Below, piece by piece: positions 51,463 through 59,597 of a stretch of 64,000 nt of DNA (positions are counted from its first letter, which is position 1; each line of letters starts with the position of its first letter). The notes beneath the pieces were generated by a model, which saw only the letters and a list, made by a program, of their open reading frames with translations, was not told the DNA's origin and searched no databases. The stretch spans positions 310,001-374,000 of the forward strand of contig NZ_BMSY01000006.1 in the NCBI RefSeq assembly GCF_014649395.1, in the 5' to 3' direction. The translations under genes and the position numbers were made by a program. Source of the stretch: Streptomyces aureoverticillatus (GTDB lineage Bacteria > Actinomycetota > Actinomycetes > Streptomycetales > Streptomycetaceae).

Positions 51463-52437
51463 ATGGAATCCGACACGTTCGACGAGCTGGACATGAAATT
51501 GCTCCAGGCCCTGGAGACCGACGGGCGGGCCTCCTTCAGCAGAATCGCGGCGGCCCTCGGCGTCTCCGACCAGACCGTCGCGCGCCGCTACCGGAAGCTC
51601 ACCGCCCTCGGCGGCCTGCGCGTCGTCGGCGTGCGCAACGCCGAACGGCTCGGCAAGGACCACTGGATGCTGCGCCTGCGCTGCGCGCCCGACGCCGCGC
51701 CGACCATCGCGAACGCGCTGGCCCGCAGGCCCGACACCTCCTGGGTGGCCCTGATGTCCGGCGGCACGGAGGTGATGTGCATGACGCGCCCCCGCACCCC
51801 CGGTGACCACGACGACCTGCTCCTCGGCAAGCTGCCGCGCACCCCGCACATCGTGGAGATCCGCGCGTTCCAGCTGCTGCACGGCTTCTTCGGCGGGCCG
51901 CGCGGCTGGCTCAGCAAGTTCGCGCCGCTGAGCGCGGGGCAGCTCGCGGCGCTGACCCCGCGGCTTCCGGCGCCGCCGCCCGGTCCGGCCCGGATCGCGG
52001 CCGAGGACGAGGCGCTGGTGGCCGCGCTCGAAGCGGACGGGCGCGCCACGTACCCCGAGCTCCGGCGTGCCACCGGGCTCTCGGAGTCCGCCGTGAAGCG
52101 GCGCGTTGCCGCTCTGCTGGAGTCCCGTGCGCTCTTCGTCGACGTCGAGTACGCCCCCGAACTCCTCGGCTACGGCGTGGCCGCCGCGCTCTGGATCACG
52201 GCTGCGCCGTCCGCTCTGCATCAGGTGGGCGAGGCGCTTGCCTCGCACTATGAGATCGCCTTCGCCTCCGCGACGGCTGGGCCGTCGAATCTGGTCGCCA
52301 CGGTTGTGGCCCGCGATACCGCGGGGCTTTATGCCTACCTCAGCGGTAAGCTCGGCCGCCTTGAGGGCGTGCAGCATGTGGAGACGGCGCCTTTTCTGCG
52401 TCGGGTCAAGCAGTTGACTTACCGCCAGGGGCGTTGA
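51463..52437 (+). CDS. Double-domain Lrp/AsnC family transcriptional regulator
   Basis: A 324-residue regulator with two Lrp-type helix-turn-helix units: residues about 8-55 (DELDMKLLQALETDGRASFSRIAAALGVSDQTVARRYRKL) and about 180-225 (EDEALVAALEADGRATYPELRRATGLSESAVKRRVAALL), each followed by RAM-like ligand domains. Tandem Lrp proteins of this length are a typical Streptomyces variant. It faces the MFS efflux gene and probably senses an amino-acid-like or drug ligand. Start ATG 51463 (MESDTFDELD). Confidence 0.88.
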   Translation: MESDTFDELDMKLLQALETDGRASFSRIAAALGVSDQTVARRYRKLTALGGLRVVGVRNAERLGKDHWMLRLRCAPDAAPTIANALARRPDTSWVALMSGGTEVMCMTRPRTPGDHDDLLLGKLPRTPHIVEIRAFQLLHGFFGGPRGWLSKFAPLSAGQLAALTPRLPAPPPGPARIAAEDEALVAALEADGRATYPELRRATGLSESAVKRRVAALLESRALFVDVEYAPELLGYGVAAALWITAAPSALHQVGEALASHYEIAFASATAGPSNLVATVVARDTAGLYAYLSGKLGRLEGVQHVETAPFLRRVKQLTYRQGR

Positions 52438-52480
52438 GTTTTTTGCTGGGCTGCGGTCTTTTCGTCTGCGGGTGTGTGGG

Positions 52481-52519
52481 GGCTGGTCGCGCAGTTCCCC
52501 GCGCCCCTTGGGGGGCGCC
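52481..52519. terminator. Dispersed-repeat hairpin between convergent Lrp and LysR genes
   Basis: GGCTGGTCGCGCAGTTCCCC is followed by a perfect stem GCGCCCC-TTGG-GGGGCGC (52501-52518). From general knowledge this sequence is a frequent dispersed repeat at gene ends in Streptomyces. Here it can act as a bidirectional terminator. Confidence 0.65.
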
Positions 52520-52541
52520 ACCTGGTCGTTGGCCGGATTGC

Positions 52542-53411
52542 TCAGGCTCGGCCTCGTTGCAGGCGGTCTCCGCCTGTCAGGATCGCGGCCGCCAGCGCCT
52601 CTGCCGCGCCGCGCGCCGTTGGCCCCCGCTCTCCGTGCCGTAGTACGAAGTCCACCGCGCCCAGTTCGGGCAGTCCCGCGCGGTCCGGTAGGCGGGTCAG
52701 GCCCGGGGGGATCAGGCCGCGTGAGTGGGCCATCACGCCCAGGCCCGCGCGGGCCGCGGCCACCAGGCCGTTGAGGCTGCCGCTGGTGCAGGCGACGCGC
52801 CAGGGGCGGCCGCTGCGTTCCAGGGCCTCCATGGCCAGGGCGCGGGTGATGCCGGGCGGCGGGTAGACGATGAGGGGCACCGGCCGGTCCGGGTCCAGGC
52901 GGAGGCGGGGCGCGCCGATCCACACCAGGTCGTCGTGCCAGACCAGTTCGCCGCGCGGGTCCTCCGGGCGCCGCTTGGCGAGGACCAGGTCGAGCTTGCC
53001 CGCGTCGAGGCGCTCGTGCAGCGTGCCGGACAGTTCGACGGTCAGTTCCAGGTCGACCTCGGGGTGGCCGCGGCGGAAGGACTCCAGGATGTCGGTGAGC
53101 CGGGTCAGGACGAAGTCCTCCGAGGCGCCGAAGCGCAGCCGGCCGCCCGGCCGCGCGCCCGTGAAGAACGCTGCCGCCTGCTCGTGCACCTCCAGGATGC
53201 GCCGGGCGAAGCCGAGCATCGCCTCACCGGCCTCGGTCAGCTCCACGCTGTGCGTGTCCCGCGTGAACAGCGGCCGCCCGGTGGCCTCCTCCAGGCGCCG
53301 CACGTGCTGGCTCACCGTCGACTGGCGCAGGCCCAGGCGGCGCGCGGCCTGCGTGAAGCTCAACGTCTGGGCCACCGCGAGGAACGTACGGAGCTGAGCG
53401 GGGTCGTACAC
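52542..53411 (-). CDS. LysR-family transcriptional regulator
   Basis: A 289-residue LTTR. The N-terminal winged helix is LRTFLAVAQTLSFTQAARRLGLRQSTVSQHVRRLEEATGRPLFTRD. The effector domain includes GRLRFGASEDFVLTRLTDILESFRRGHPEVDLELTVELSG and VACTSGSLNGLVAAARAGLGVMAHSRGL. It is divergent from the bile-acid-type symporter gene across about 135 bases, so it is expected to control that gene. Start ATG 53411. Confidence 0.92.
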   Translation of the reverse strand: MYDPAQLRTFLAVAQTLSFTQAARRLGLRQSTVSQHVRRLEEATGRPLFTRDTHSVELTEAGEAMLGFARRILEVHEQAAAFFTGARPGGRLRFGASEDFVLTRLTDILESFRRGHPEVDLELTVELSGTLHERLDAGKLDLVLAKRRPEDPRGELVWHDDLVWIGAPRLRLDPDRPVPLIVYPPPGITRALAMEALERSGRPWRVACTSGSLNGLVAAARAGLGVMAHSRGLIPPGLTRLPDRAGLPELGAVDFVLRHGERGPTARGAAEALAAAILTGGDRLQRGRA

Positions 53412-53546
53412 GCCCCCAGGTTATCGCGGAACGTGATGACAGTCAGAGCGGTGTACGGGATTCCCGATCGCGGCCGGGAGGAGGACCATGGAGAGGGCAC
53501 GTGCCGCCCCGAGAAGCCCCGAGAAGCCCCGAAAGCATGGAGCACT

Positions 53547-54641
53547 GTGAAACGCCCGTCCTGGCCGTCCTGGATGCCGGTCGACCCGTACATCGTGGCG
53601 CTGCTCGGCACCGTGGGACTCGCGGCGCTCCTGCCCGCCCGCGGCACGGCCGCCGATGTGGCGTCCGGCGCCTCGACCGGGGCCGTCGCGCTGCTGTTCT
53701 TCCTGTACGGCGCGCGCCTGTCCACGCGTGAGGCGGTCGACGGGCTGCGGCACTGGCGGCTCCACCTCACGGTGCTGCTGTGTACGTTCGCGGTGTTCCC
53801 GCTGCTCGGCCTCGCCGCCAAGGGCCTCGTCCCGTACGTCCTGACGCCGGCGCTCTACAGCGGCTTCCTGTTCCTGACGCTGGTGCCCTCGACGATCCAG
53901 TCGTCGATCGCCTTCACGTCCATGGCACGCGGCAACGTGCCGGCGGCGATCTGCGCGGGCTCGTTCTCCTCGCTCGCGGGCATCGTGCTGACGCCGCTGC
54001 TCGCGGCCTGGCTGCTCGGGCACAGCGCGGGCGGGTTCTCCGCGGACTCGCTGCTGAAGATCGTGCTGCAACTCCTCGTGCCGTTCCTGGCGGGCCAGTT
54101 CCTGCGCCGGTGGGTCGGTTCCTTCATCGCCCGCAACAAGAAGGTGCTCTCGTTCGTCGACCGGGGCTCGATCCTGCTCGTGGTCTACACGGCGTTCAGC
54201 CAGGGCATGGTGGCGGGCATCTGGCACCAGGTCACCCCGGCGCGGCTGGGCGCGCTGCTCGGCGTCGAGGCGGTGCTGCTCGCCGTGATGCTCACGCTGA
54301 CCTGGTACGGCGCGAAGAAGCTCCGCTTCGGGCGGGCCGACCGGATCGCGATCCAGTTCGCCGGGTCCAAGAAGTCCCTCGCCGCCGGGCTGCCGATGGC
54401 GAGCGTCCTGTTCGGCGCCCAGGCCTCGCTCGCGGTGCTGCCGCTGATGCTCTTCCACCAGATGCAGCTCATGGTGTGCGCGGTGATCGCCAAGCGCCGC
54501 TTGCGCGACCCGGAGGCCGTCGAGGAGCGCGCGGACACCGGTGCGGGACCCGCGGCGGACACCGGTACGGGACCGGTCAGTTCTCGTGCTGGAAGCGGAG
54601 CGACACGAACCGCGGCCGGTACAGCGCCACGTTCCGGCTGA
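53547..54641 (+). CDS. Bile acid:sodium symporter (BASS/PSBASS) family transporter
   Basis: A 364-residue ten-helix transporter of the SLC10-like bacterial group: DPYIVALLGTVGLAALLPARG, SGASTGAVALLFFLYGARLS, LTLVPSTIQSSIAFTSMARGNVPAAICAGSFSSLAGIVLTPLLA (the conserved SS motif of the crossing helix) and FAGSKKSLAAGLPMASVLF. The cargo could be an organic acid, sterol-like compound or amino acid precursor. The start is GTG 53547 (VKRPSWPSWMPVDPY); the upstream frame is not conserved-looking. The last 22 codons overlap the 3' end of the convergent DUF4185 gene by 65 bases. Confidence 0.88.
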   Translation: MKRPSWPSWMPVDPYIVALLGTVGLAALLPARGTAADVASGASTGAVALLFFLYGARLSTREAVDGLRHWRLHLTVLLCTFAVFPLLGLAAKGLVPYVLTPALYSGFLFLTLVPSTIQSSIAFTSMARGNVPAAICAGSFSSLAGIVLTPLLAAWLLGHSAGGFSADSLLKIVLQLLVPFLAGQFLRRWVGSFIARNKKVLSFVDRGSILLVVYTAFSQGMVAGIWHQVTPARLGALLGVEAVLLAVMLTLTWYGAKKLRFGRADRIAIQFAGSKKSLAAGLPMASVLFGAQASLAVLPLMLFHQMQLMVCAVIAKRRLRDPEAVEERADTGAGPAADTGTGPVSSRAGSGATRTAAGTAPRSG

Positions 54642-55881
54642 TCTGCGCCTGCGCGTTCGCCGCCGTCGCGTCCAGCCAGTTGACGTCGTAGCTCACCACG
54701 AGCCGCCCGTCCCGGCTCACGGCCGGGTGGGCCTGGGGGTTGTAGGGGGCGGCGGCCGCCGTGTCCGCCGTGCCGCTCGCGGCGTCCTTCGGCAGCGACG
54801 GCGCGAACGCCTTGGCGGGGCCGTGCCAGGGGCCGGTGGGGGAGCAGGACCAGTAGGACGTGACGTTCGCCAGGCCCTCGGTGCCGGCCGCCATGGTGAG
54901 TAGGACGAACGTTCCATCCACTCGGACCACGGTGTACGCGCTGCCCACGCCCTTGTGGTCGCCGTTGCCGAGGACCGGGCGCGGGGCCCTGGTGCGGGAC
55001 CAGTCCGAACCGTCCCAGTACCGCCAGGCGGCGGGGTCGTCGAGGCTGCCGTGCGGGACGCGGGCGACGTAGGCGTGCGAGGAGGGGCGGGCGGTGGCCT
55101 GGGCGTCGTTGCCGCCGAAGACGTACGTCCACTCGTCGTCGTCGACGGTCGTCGCGCCGTACAGCACGCGCCGCTCGGGGTCGGCGACGCCGCGCTGGTC
55201 CAGGATCTGCGTGATGCCCTCGACGCGCAGGTCCGGCAGGGAGAGCGTGGCGACCTCGGTGGCGGCGGGCACGCCGTAGATCCACGGTCCGGTGCCGGTC
55301 GCGCGGGTCCACAGGAGCACCCGCAGGACGTCCTCGTCGGCGCCCGGCGAGCGCGGCTCGACCTTCGCGGCGACCGGCCAGCGCCACTGCCCCGGCGCCG
55401 GATCGGCGAACATGGGGGTGGGCAGCGTACGCTCGACGGCCCCCGAACGGTCCATCACCACACCGGAGTTGCGCACCATCGGCGCGTTCGTGTCCCGCCA
55501 CGCGTGCGGCTGGCCCTGCGGGTTGGGCGGCGCGTGCACCTGGCCGAGGAAGGTGTCGGAGAACAGCCACAGGACCCGCCCGTCCGGCAGCTTCACCGAG
55601 TGCGTGCCGTCGCCGCCCGTCCAGTCGTCGGTGCGGGCGCCGTCGTCGCCGTAGGAGGCGAACGCGCGGGTGAGCCTCGGCTCGGCGGCCGACGACGCGA
55701 CGGTGGTCGCCGAGCACGCCGGACCGCCCTCCCGGTCGTCGTCGCCGTCCGGTAGGGCGGTCAGGAGCACGGCCGCGCAGGCCAGGGCGAGCAGCAGGAC
55801 GATCCAGGTCCTGCGCGCGCCCCGGCCGCCCGGGGGCCCGCCCGTGGTGGACGGTGCGTACGGCTCTGTGGCTGCGGACAC
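54577..55881 (-). CDS. DUF4185 family membrane-anchored protein
   Basis: A 434-residue protein with an N-terminal signal anchor (TWIVLLLALACAAVLLTALP, about 25-44) and an extracellular five-bladed-propeller-like domain of the DUF4185 type (TDDWTGGDGTHSVKLPDGRVLWLFSDTFLGQV ... LYGATTVDDDEWTYVFGG ... HPAVSRDGRLVVSYDVNWLD). The function is unknown; similarity of fold to glycoside hydrolase propellers is commonly suggested. It starts ten bases after the sialidase stop, so the two are an operon, suggesting a joint role on sialylated or related glycans. Confidence 0.8.
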   Translation of the reverse strand: MSAATEPYAPSTTGGPPGGRGARRTWIVLLLALACAAVLLTALPDGDDDREGGPACSATTVASSAAEPRLTRAFASYGDDGARTDDWTGGDGTHSVKLPDGRVLWLFSDTFLGQVHAPPNPQGQPHAWRDTNAPMVRNSGVVMDRSGAVERTLPTPMFADPAPGQWRWPVAAKVEPRSPGADEDVLRVLLWTRATGTGPWIYGVPAATEVATLSLPDLRVEGITQILDQRGVADPERRVLYGATTVDDDEWTYVFGGNDAQATARPSSHAYVARVPHGSLDDPAAWRYWDGSDWSRTRAPRPVLGNGDHKGVGSAYTVVRVDGTFVLLTMAAGTEGLANVTSYWSCSPTGPWHGPAKAFAPSLPKDAASGTADTAAAAPYNPQAHPAVSRDGRLVVSYDVNWLDATAANAQAQISRNVALYRPRFVSLRFQHEN

Positions 55882-55891
55882 GCCCGGGACG

Positions 55892-57856
55892 CTAGTTCCC
55901 CGCGCGCACCCGGTCCATGGGCAGCCAGGTGACGGTGTTCCACGTCACAGCGGCGGACGCGCTCTGCGGGACGTCCTCGGAGCTGAGGTGGCGCACCTCG
56001 CCGTCGCTCAACGCCCGCTCGAACACGCCCACTTCGTCGATGGCGCCGTTGAAGTGGGCCCTGCTGTCCAGGCGCTGGCCGACGTGCACGCCGAACGTGG
56101 AGTTGCGGCTGACGCTGCCCGGGACGTCGGCCCGCGTCAGCGGCTCGCCGTCCAGGAACAGCGTGAGCTCCCCGTCGCCGCGGCGCAGCGCGACATGGTG
56201 CCACTTGCCGTCGTTGTGGGCGCCTCTGGTGCTCAGCGACGCCGTGCGCGGCGGGCTGCCGCCCTCGCGGGTGGTGATCGACCCCGTGACGCGGTCGTTC
56301 GCGGGTTCGCCGCGCAGCCACACCTGCGGCTGGCTGTTGCCGACGCCGCCCATCCAGAGCATCGGGTGCTCACCGCTCGTCGCCGAGTAGCGGAACCACA
56401 GCGAGGCCGTGAAGTCCCGGGTGCTGAGCGGAAGTCGGGAGCTGTACGGCAGCCGGACGGCGTCGTCCACGCCGTCGAAGTCGATCGCCCGGCCGCCGAA
56501 GACGCCGTCGGTGGTGCCGGCGCCGCCGAGCACCGCCGCGTCCCGCGCGCCCGGCGCCCAGTCGCGGGTCCGCGGGTCCGGGCCGCGACGCGGCTTCAGC
56601 CAGTCCTCGGTGAAGCGCGCGAGGCGGATCTCGTCGCGGGCGTCGACCGCGCCGCCCTCGTACATCAGGCCGACCCGCTCGTCGTCGATCGCCACCATGT
56701 CGGAGTAGCCCGACCAGTCGCCGGTGACGACGGTGCCCCGGTCGACGCTGTCCCAGGTGCGGCCGCCGTCGTAGGAGGAGCGGATCATCATGGTCCGGCG
56801 GCGGTCGGGGTCCCCGGGGCAGGCCAGCAGCAGCCGGTCGCCGAAGCGCAGCGTGGAGCCCTGCACCTGCGGTGTGTACAGGTCGGGGATCGACGTGAAC
56901 GGGCGGGTGAAGCTCTCGCCGCCGTCCCGGCTGACGGCGTGGTCGCGGTGCCCGAGGTCGGTGCCGTCCTGCTCGCGCCCGCTCACATAGATCGAACCGT
57001 CCTGACGCTCCGTCAGGGTCATCTCGGACGGCTTCTGCCGGAACGTGGCGTCGCTCGCGGAAATCGGATACGAGTCCGTCGCGCCGATCCGCCAGGAGTC
57101 GCCGCCGTCGTCGCTGACGACCAGCGCGGCGTGGTTCTCGGTGACCCGGCTGCCGTTCCACGACTCGGCGTTGACCGTGAAGACCAGGCGCCCCGCGTGC
57201 CGGCCGCGGGTCAGCTGGATGCCGTGCACCGGACCGGTGGCGTACCAGGAGTTCCAGGACTCGGGCAGGATGTCGTCGCTCAGGTCCCGTGGCTTCGACC
57301 AGGTCTCGCCGTCGTCGTCGCTGTACTGCATATAGGGCGTGCGGTCGCACGGCACCTCGCAGTTCTTGCCGTCCGTGCGGCCCGGGTTGTAGGTCTCCGC
57401 GAGCACGATGCGGCCCGTCTCGCGGTCGACGACCGGCGCCGGGTTGCCGTGCGTGTCGCCGCCGCCCTCGTTGATGACCTGCATCGGGCTCCAGGTCCGG
57501 CCCCCGTCCTCACTGCGCTTGAGGACCAGATCGATGTCACCGGCGTCGCTGCAGTCGTTGACGCGTCCCTCGGCGAAGGCGAGCAGCGTTCCCTTCACCG
57601 TCTTCACGATCGCTGGTATCCGGAAGCACGCGTAGCCCGGATCCTGGGAAGCCTTGAAGAGGATCTGCTGATCGAACGGTGCCCTCGGTGCCTGGTCCGC
57701 GGCCTTCGCCGAGCCGACGCTGAGCGCGGGCGGCAGGGCCAGGGCGGCGAGCGCGCCGGCGGTCAGGGCGGCGACGGTGCGCCGCCGGGGTGCGAGGCCC
57801 GGCCGGAGCCGGGGGGAGCGGTCTTGTCTGAGGCGTACACGGAGTCTCGACGGCAT
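55892..57856 (-). CDS. Secreted exo-alpha-sialidase (GH33) with LamG-like C-terminal domain
   Basis: A 654-residue exported sialidase. After a signal peptide (VAALTAGALAALALPPALSVGSAKA) comes YACFRIPAIV, the FRIP motif holding the first catalytic Arg. At least five Asp-box motifs follow (SEDGGRTW, SDDDGETW, SDDGGDSW, SRDGGESF, SYDGGRTW). From about residue 440 a concanavalin/LamG-like domain follows (FGGRAIDFDGVDDAVRLPYSSRLPLSTRDFTASLWFRY ... WHHVALRRGDGELTLFLDGEPL). It releases terminal sialic acids outside the cell. It heads a two-gene operon with the DUF4185 protein. Start ATG 57856 (MPSRLRVRLRQ). Confidence 0.92.
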   Translation of the reverse strand: MPSRLRVRLRQDRSPRLRPGLAPRRRTVAALTAGALAALALPPALSVGSAKAADQAPRAPFDQQILFKASQDPGYACFRIPAIVKTVKGTLLAFAEGRVNDCSDAGDIDLVLKRSEDGGRTWSPMQVINEGGGDTHGNPAPVVDRETGRIVLAETYNPGRTDGKNCEVPCDRTPYMQYSDDDGETWSKPRDLSDDILPESWNSWYATGPVHGIQLTRGRHAGRLVFTVNAESWNGSRVTENHAALVVSDDGGDSWRIGATDSYPISASDATFRQKPSEMTLTERQDGSIYVSGREQDGTDLGHRDHAVSRDGGESFTRPFTSIPDLYTPQVQGSTLRFGDRLLLACPGDPDRRRTMMIRSSYDGGRTWDSVDRGTVVTGDWSGYSDMVAIDDERVGLMYEGGAVDARDEIRLARFTEDWLKPRRGPDPRTRDWAPGARDAAVLGGAGTTDGVFGGRAIDFDGVDDAVRLPYSSRLPLSTRDFTASLWFRYSATSGEHPMLWMGGVGNSQPQVWLRGEPANDRVTGSITTREGGSPPRTASLSTRGAHNDGKWHHVALRRGDGELTLFLDGEPLTRADVPGSVSRNSTFGVHVGQRLDSRAHFNGAIDEVGVFERALSDGEVRHLSSEDVPQSASAAVTWNTVTWLPMDRVRAGN

Positions 57857-57904
57857 GGTGCGGGCCCTTCATGTCGACCGGACATTCGGACATCCCACGT
57901 CCAA

Positions 57905-57963
57905 CGTGCGCGTCACTGAAGCTACTTGGGGGCCTTGGAGCAACACAAGAAGCGTGCGCGTAA
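57905..57963 (-). promoter_or_regulatory. Spaced direct repeat CGTGCGCGT upstream of the sialidase gene
   Basis: CGTGCGCGTCA (57905-57915) and CGTGCGCGTAA (57953-57963) lie 48 bases apart, 50-105 bases before the sialidase start. They may be paired operator half-sites. There is no other support. Confidence 0.35.
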
Positions 57964-58002
57964 CGGAATGCCGGCAGGGTGCCGGGCGCGGACGTGGCCA
58001 GA

Positions 58003-58935
58003 TTAAGCGATAAGTACGATCTTGCCCGTGTTGACGCGCGACTCGATTGCCCCATGTGCCGCGGCCGCGTCCTCCAGGCCGAACTCGGCGTGCACGGCGG
58101 GCCGCACCTCGCCCGCCGCGAACAGCCGCCACAGCTCGCGGCGCCACGCCTCGTACAGATCCGGCCTGCCCTGCGCGATCAGCCTCATCTGAAAGCCCGT
58201 CACCGACTTGGCGCCGACGAGGAGATCGTAGGCCGACACCGTGCCGCCGCCCGAGCTGTACGCCACCAGCCGGCCGTGCGGCGCCAGCGCGGCCAGGGCC
58301 GGGCCGAGCAGCTCGCCGCCCACGGCGTCCAGGCAGTAGTCGCACGGGTCGATGGATTCGCCCCAGTCCGGCGTGTCGTAGACGGCGACGTCGGTGGCGC
58401 CGAGCCCGCGCACGAAGTCCGCCTTGGCCGCGTCCGACACGGCGCCCACCACCCGCGACGCGCCCCGCAGCCGGGCGAGCTGCACGGCGAGGTGGCCGAC
58501 TCCGCTCGCGGCGGCCGTGATGAGCGCGGCCTCGCCCGGCGCGGGCCGGGCCGCCTCCAGTGCTCCGTACGCGACGAGCCCGCTGCGCACCAGTGCCACG
58601 GCGTCGACCGCGCTCGCGCCGTCGGGCACCGGCGAGGCCATCGCGGTGTGCAGCAGCGCGTAGTCCGCGTACCCGTGCCCGAACACCAGGCCCGTCACCC
58701 GGTCGCCGGGCGCGAAGCCGGTCACCCCGGCGCCCCGCCGGACCACCTCACCGGCGACCTCGCCGCCGAGCGCGATGGGCTCGGCCGACTCGCGCACCTT
58801 GCGGACCACCGGCAGTGTCACACCGACGGCGGCGACCCGGACCAGGAGCTCGCCCGGTCCCGGCTCGGGGACCGGCGCCTCCTCGACGAACAGGACCTCG
58901 GGGCCACCTTGGCGCTCGTACCGGACGCGACGCAT
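58003..58935 (-). CDS. Zinc-binding-dehydrogenase-family NADPH:quinone oxidoreductase
   Basis: A 310-residue MDR-superfamily protein of the quinone oxidoreductase type, without the structural zinc cysteines of alcohol dehydrogenases. The N-terminal domain starts MRRVRYERQGGPEVLFVEEAPVPEPGPGELLVRV. The nucleotide-binding loop is ITAAASGVGHLAVQLARLRGA and the end SRVNTGKIVLIA is typical. It probably reduces quinones or enones in oxidative or electrophile stress. The start is ATG 58935 with GAGGAGG about five bases upstream; 32 residues of open frame upstream would run over the operators. It is divergent from a MarR gene across two matching operators. Confidence 0.9.
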   Translation of the reverse strand: MRRVRYERQGGPEVLFVEEAPVPEPGPGELLVRVAAVGVTLPVVRKVRESAEPIALGGEVAGEVVRRGAGVTGFAPGDRVTGLVFGHGYADYALLHTAMASPVPDGASAVDAVALVRSGLVAYGALEAARPAPGEAALITAAASGVGHLAVQLARLRGASRVVGAVSDAAKADFVRGLGATDVAVYDTPDWGESIDPCDYCLDAVGGELLGPALAALAPHGRLVAYSSGGGTVSAYDLLVGAKSVTGFQMRLIAQGRPDLYEAWRRELWRLFAAGEVRPAVHAEFGLEDAAAAHGAIESRVNTGKIVLIA

Positions 58936-59006
58936 CCGTACCTCCTCGTGACGTGACTGTGCATCCGCGGAAGGACCACGGGATCCGCGGAAGGATCCAC
59001 GGGAAT

Positions 59007-59053
59007 CGTTGGGACCCCCAACGGTAATCACAATGTCGTTGGGAAGTCCAACG
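59007..59053. promoter_or_regulatory. Twin MarR-type operators CGTTGG-N5-CCAACG
   Basis: Site 1 is at 59007-59023 and site 2 at 59037-59053. Both have perfect six-base arms CGTTGG and CCAACG around five bases, and their starts are exactly 30 bases apart, about three helical turns. They lie between the divergent oxidoreductase and MarR genes, so autoregulated repression by the MarR protein is the natural reading. Confidence 0.75.
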
Positions 59054-59074
59054 ATTCTTGGGTAGGGTCACCGC

Positions 59075-59524
59075 ATGCCCGAGACGCCACCCGCCCCGTC
59101 CGCCATCCGTACGCTGCCGAGCTGGCTGCTCGGCCGCGCCGCCGCCCGCGGCCGCGGTCTGGTCGCCGAGGCCCTCGCCGCCGAGGGCATGAAGATGTGG
59201 CACCACGTGGTCCTGGCCGCCGTGGCCGACCTCGCCCCGGTGGCCCAGGCCGACCTGGGGCGGGGCATCCAGCTCGACCCCAAGGACCTGGTCGGGGTCC
59301 TGAACGACCTGCAAGGGGCCGGGCTCGTGGAACGCACACCCGACCCCAAGGACCGGCGCAAGAACGCCGTCACCCTCACCGGCGAGGGGAGGAAGCTGCT
59401 GCGCCGCTGCGCCACGGCGGCGCGCGCCGCCAACGCGGAACTGCTCGCCCCGCTGTCGGCGGCCGAGCGCGAGGCGTTCCTGGACATGCTGCAGCGGGTC
59501 ACATGGCCGCAAGGGGCGGCGTAA
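59075..59524 (+). CDS. MarR-family transcriptional regulator
   Basis: A 149-residue MarR protein with the winged helix around residues 45-110: WHHVVLAAVADLAPVAQADLGRGIQLDPKDLVGVLNDLQGAGLVERTPDPKDRRKNAVTLTGEGRKLL, including the DRR-N wing motif. A dimer should bind the twin palindromes in front of its own gene and repress both itself and the oxidoreductase until a phenolic or quinone-like ligand is bound. Start ATG 59075. Confidence 0.92.
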   Translation: MPETPPAPSAIRTLPSWLLGRAAARGRGLVAEALAAEGMKMWHHVVLAAVADLAPVAQADLGRGIQLDPKDLVGVLNDLQGAGLVERTPDPKDRRKNAVTLTGEGRKLLRRCATAARAANAELLAPLSAAEREAFLDMLQRVTWPQGAA

Positions 59525-59526
59525 GG

Positions 59527-59563
59527 GCCCGGCCGGCGCAGGGGGCGCTCCCCGCCGGGCCGG
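59527..59563. terminator. Bidirectional hairpin between convergent marR and fdhD genes
   Basis: CCCGGCCGGCG (59527-59537) pairs with CGCC-G-GGCCGGG (59552-59563) with one bulged base, giving eleven pairs around a 14-base loop. It lies immediately after the MarR stop and 35 bases after the fdhD stop. Confidence 0.65.
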
Positions 59564-59597
59564 GACCCCGTCGCCGTGCCGCGGGGAAGAGCGCCGG

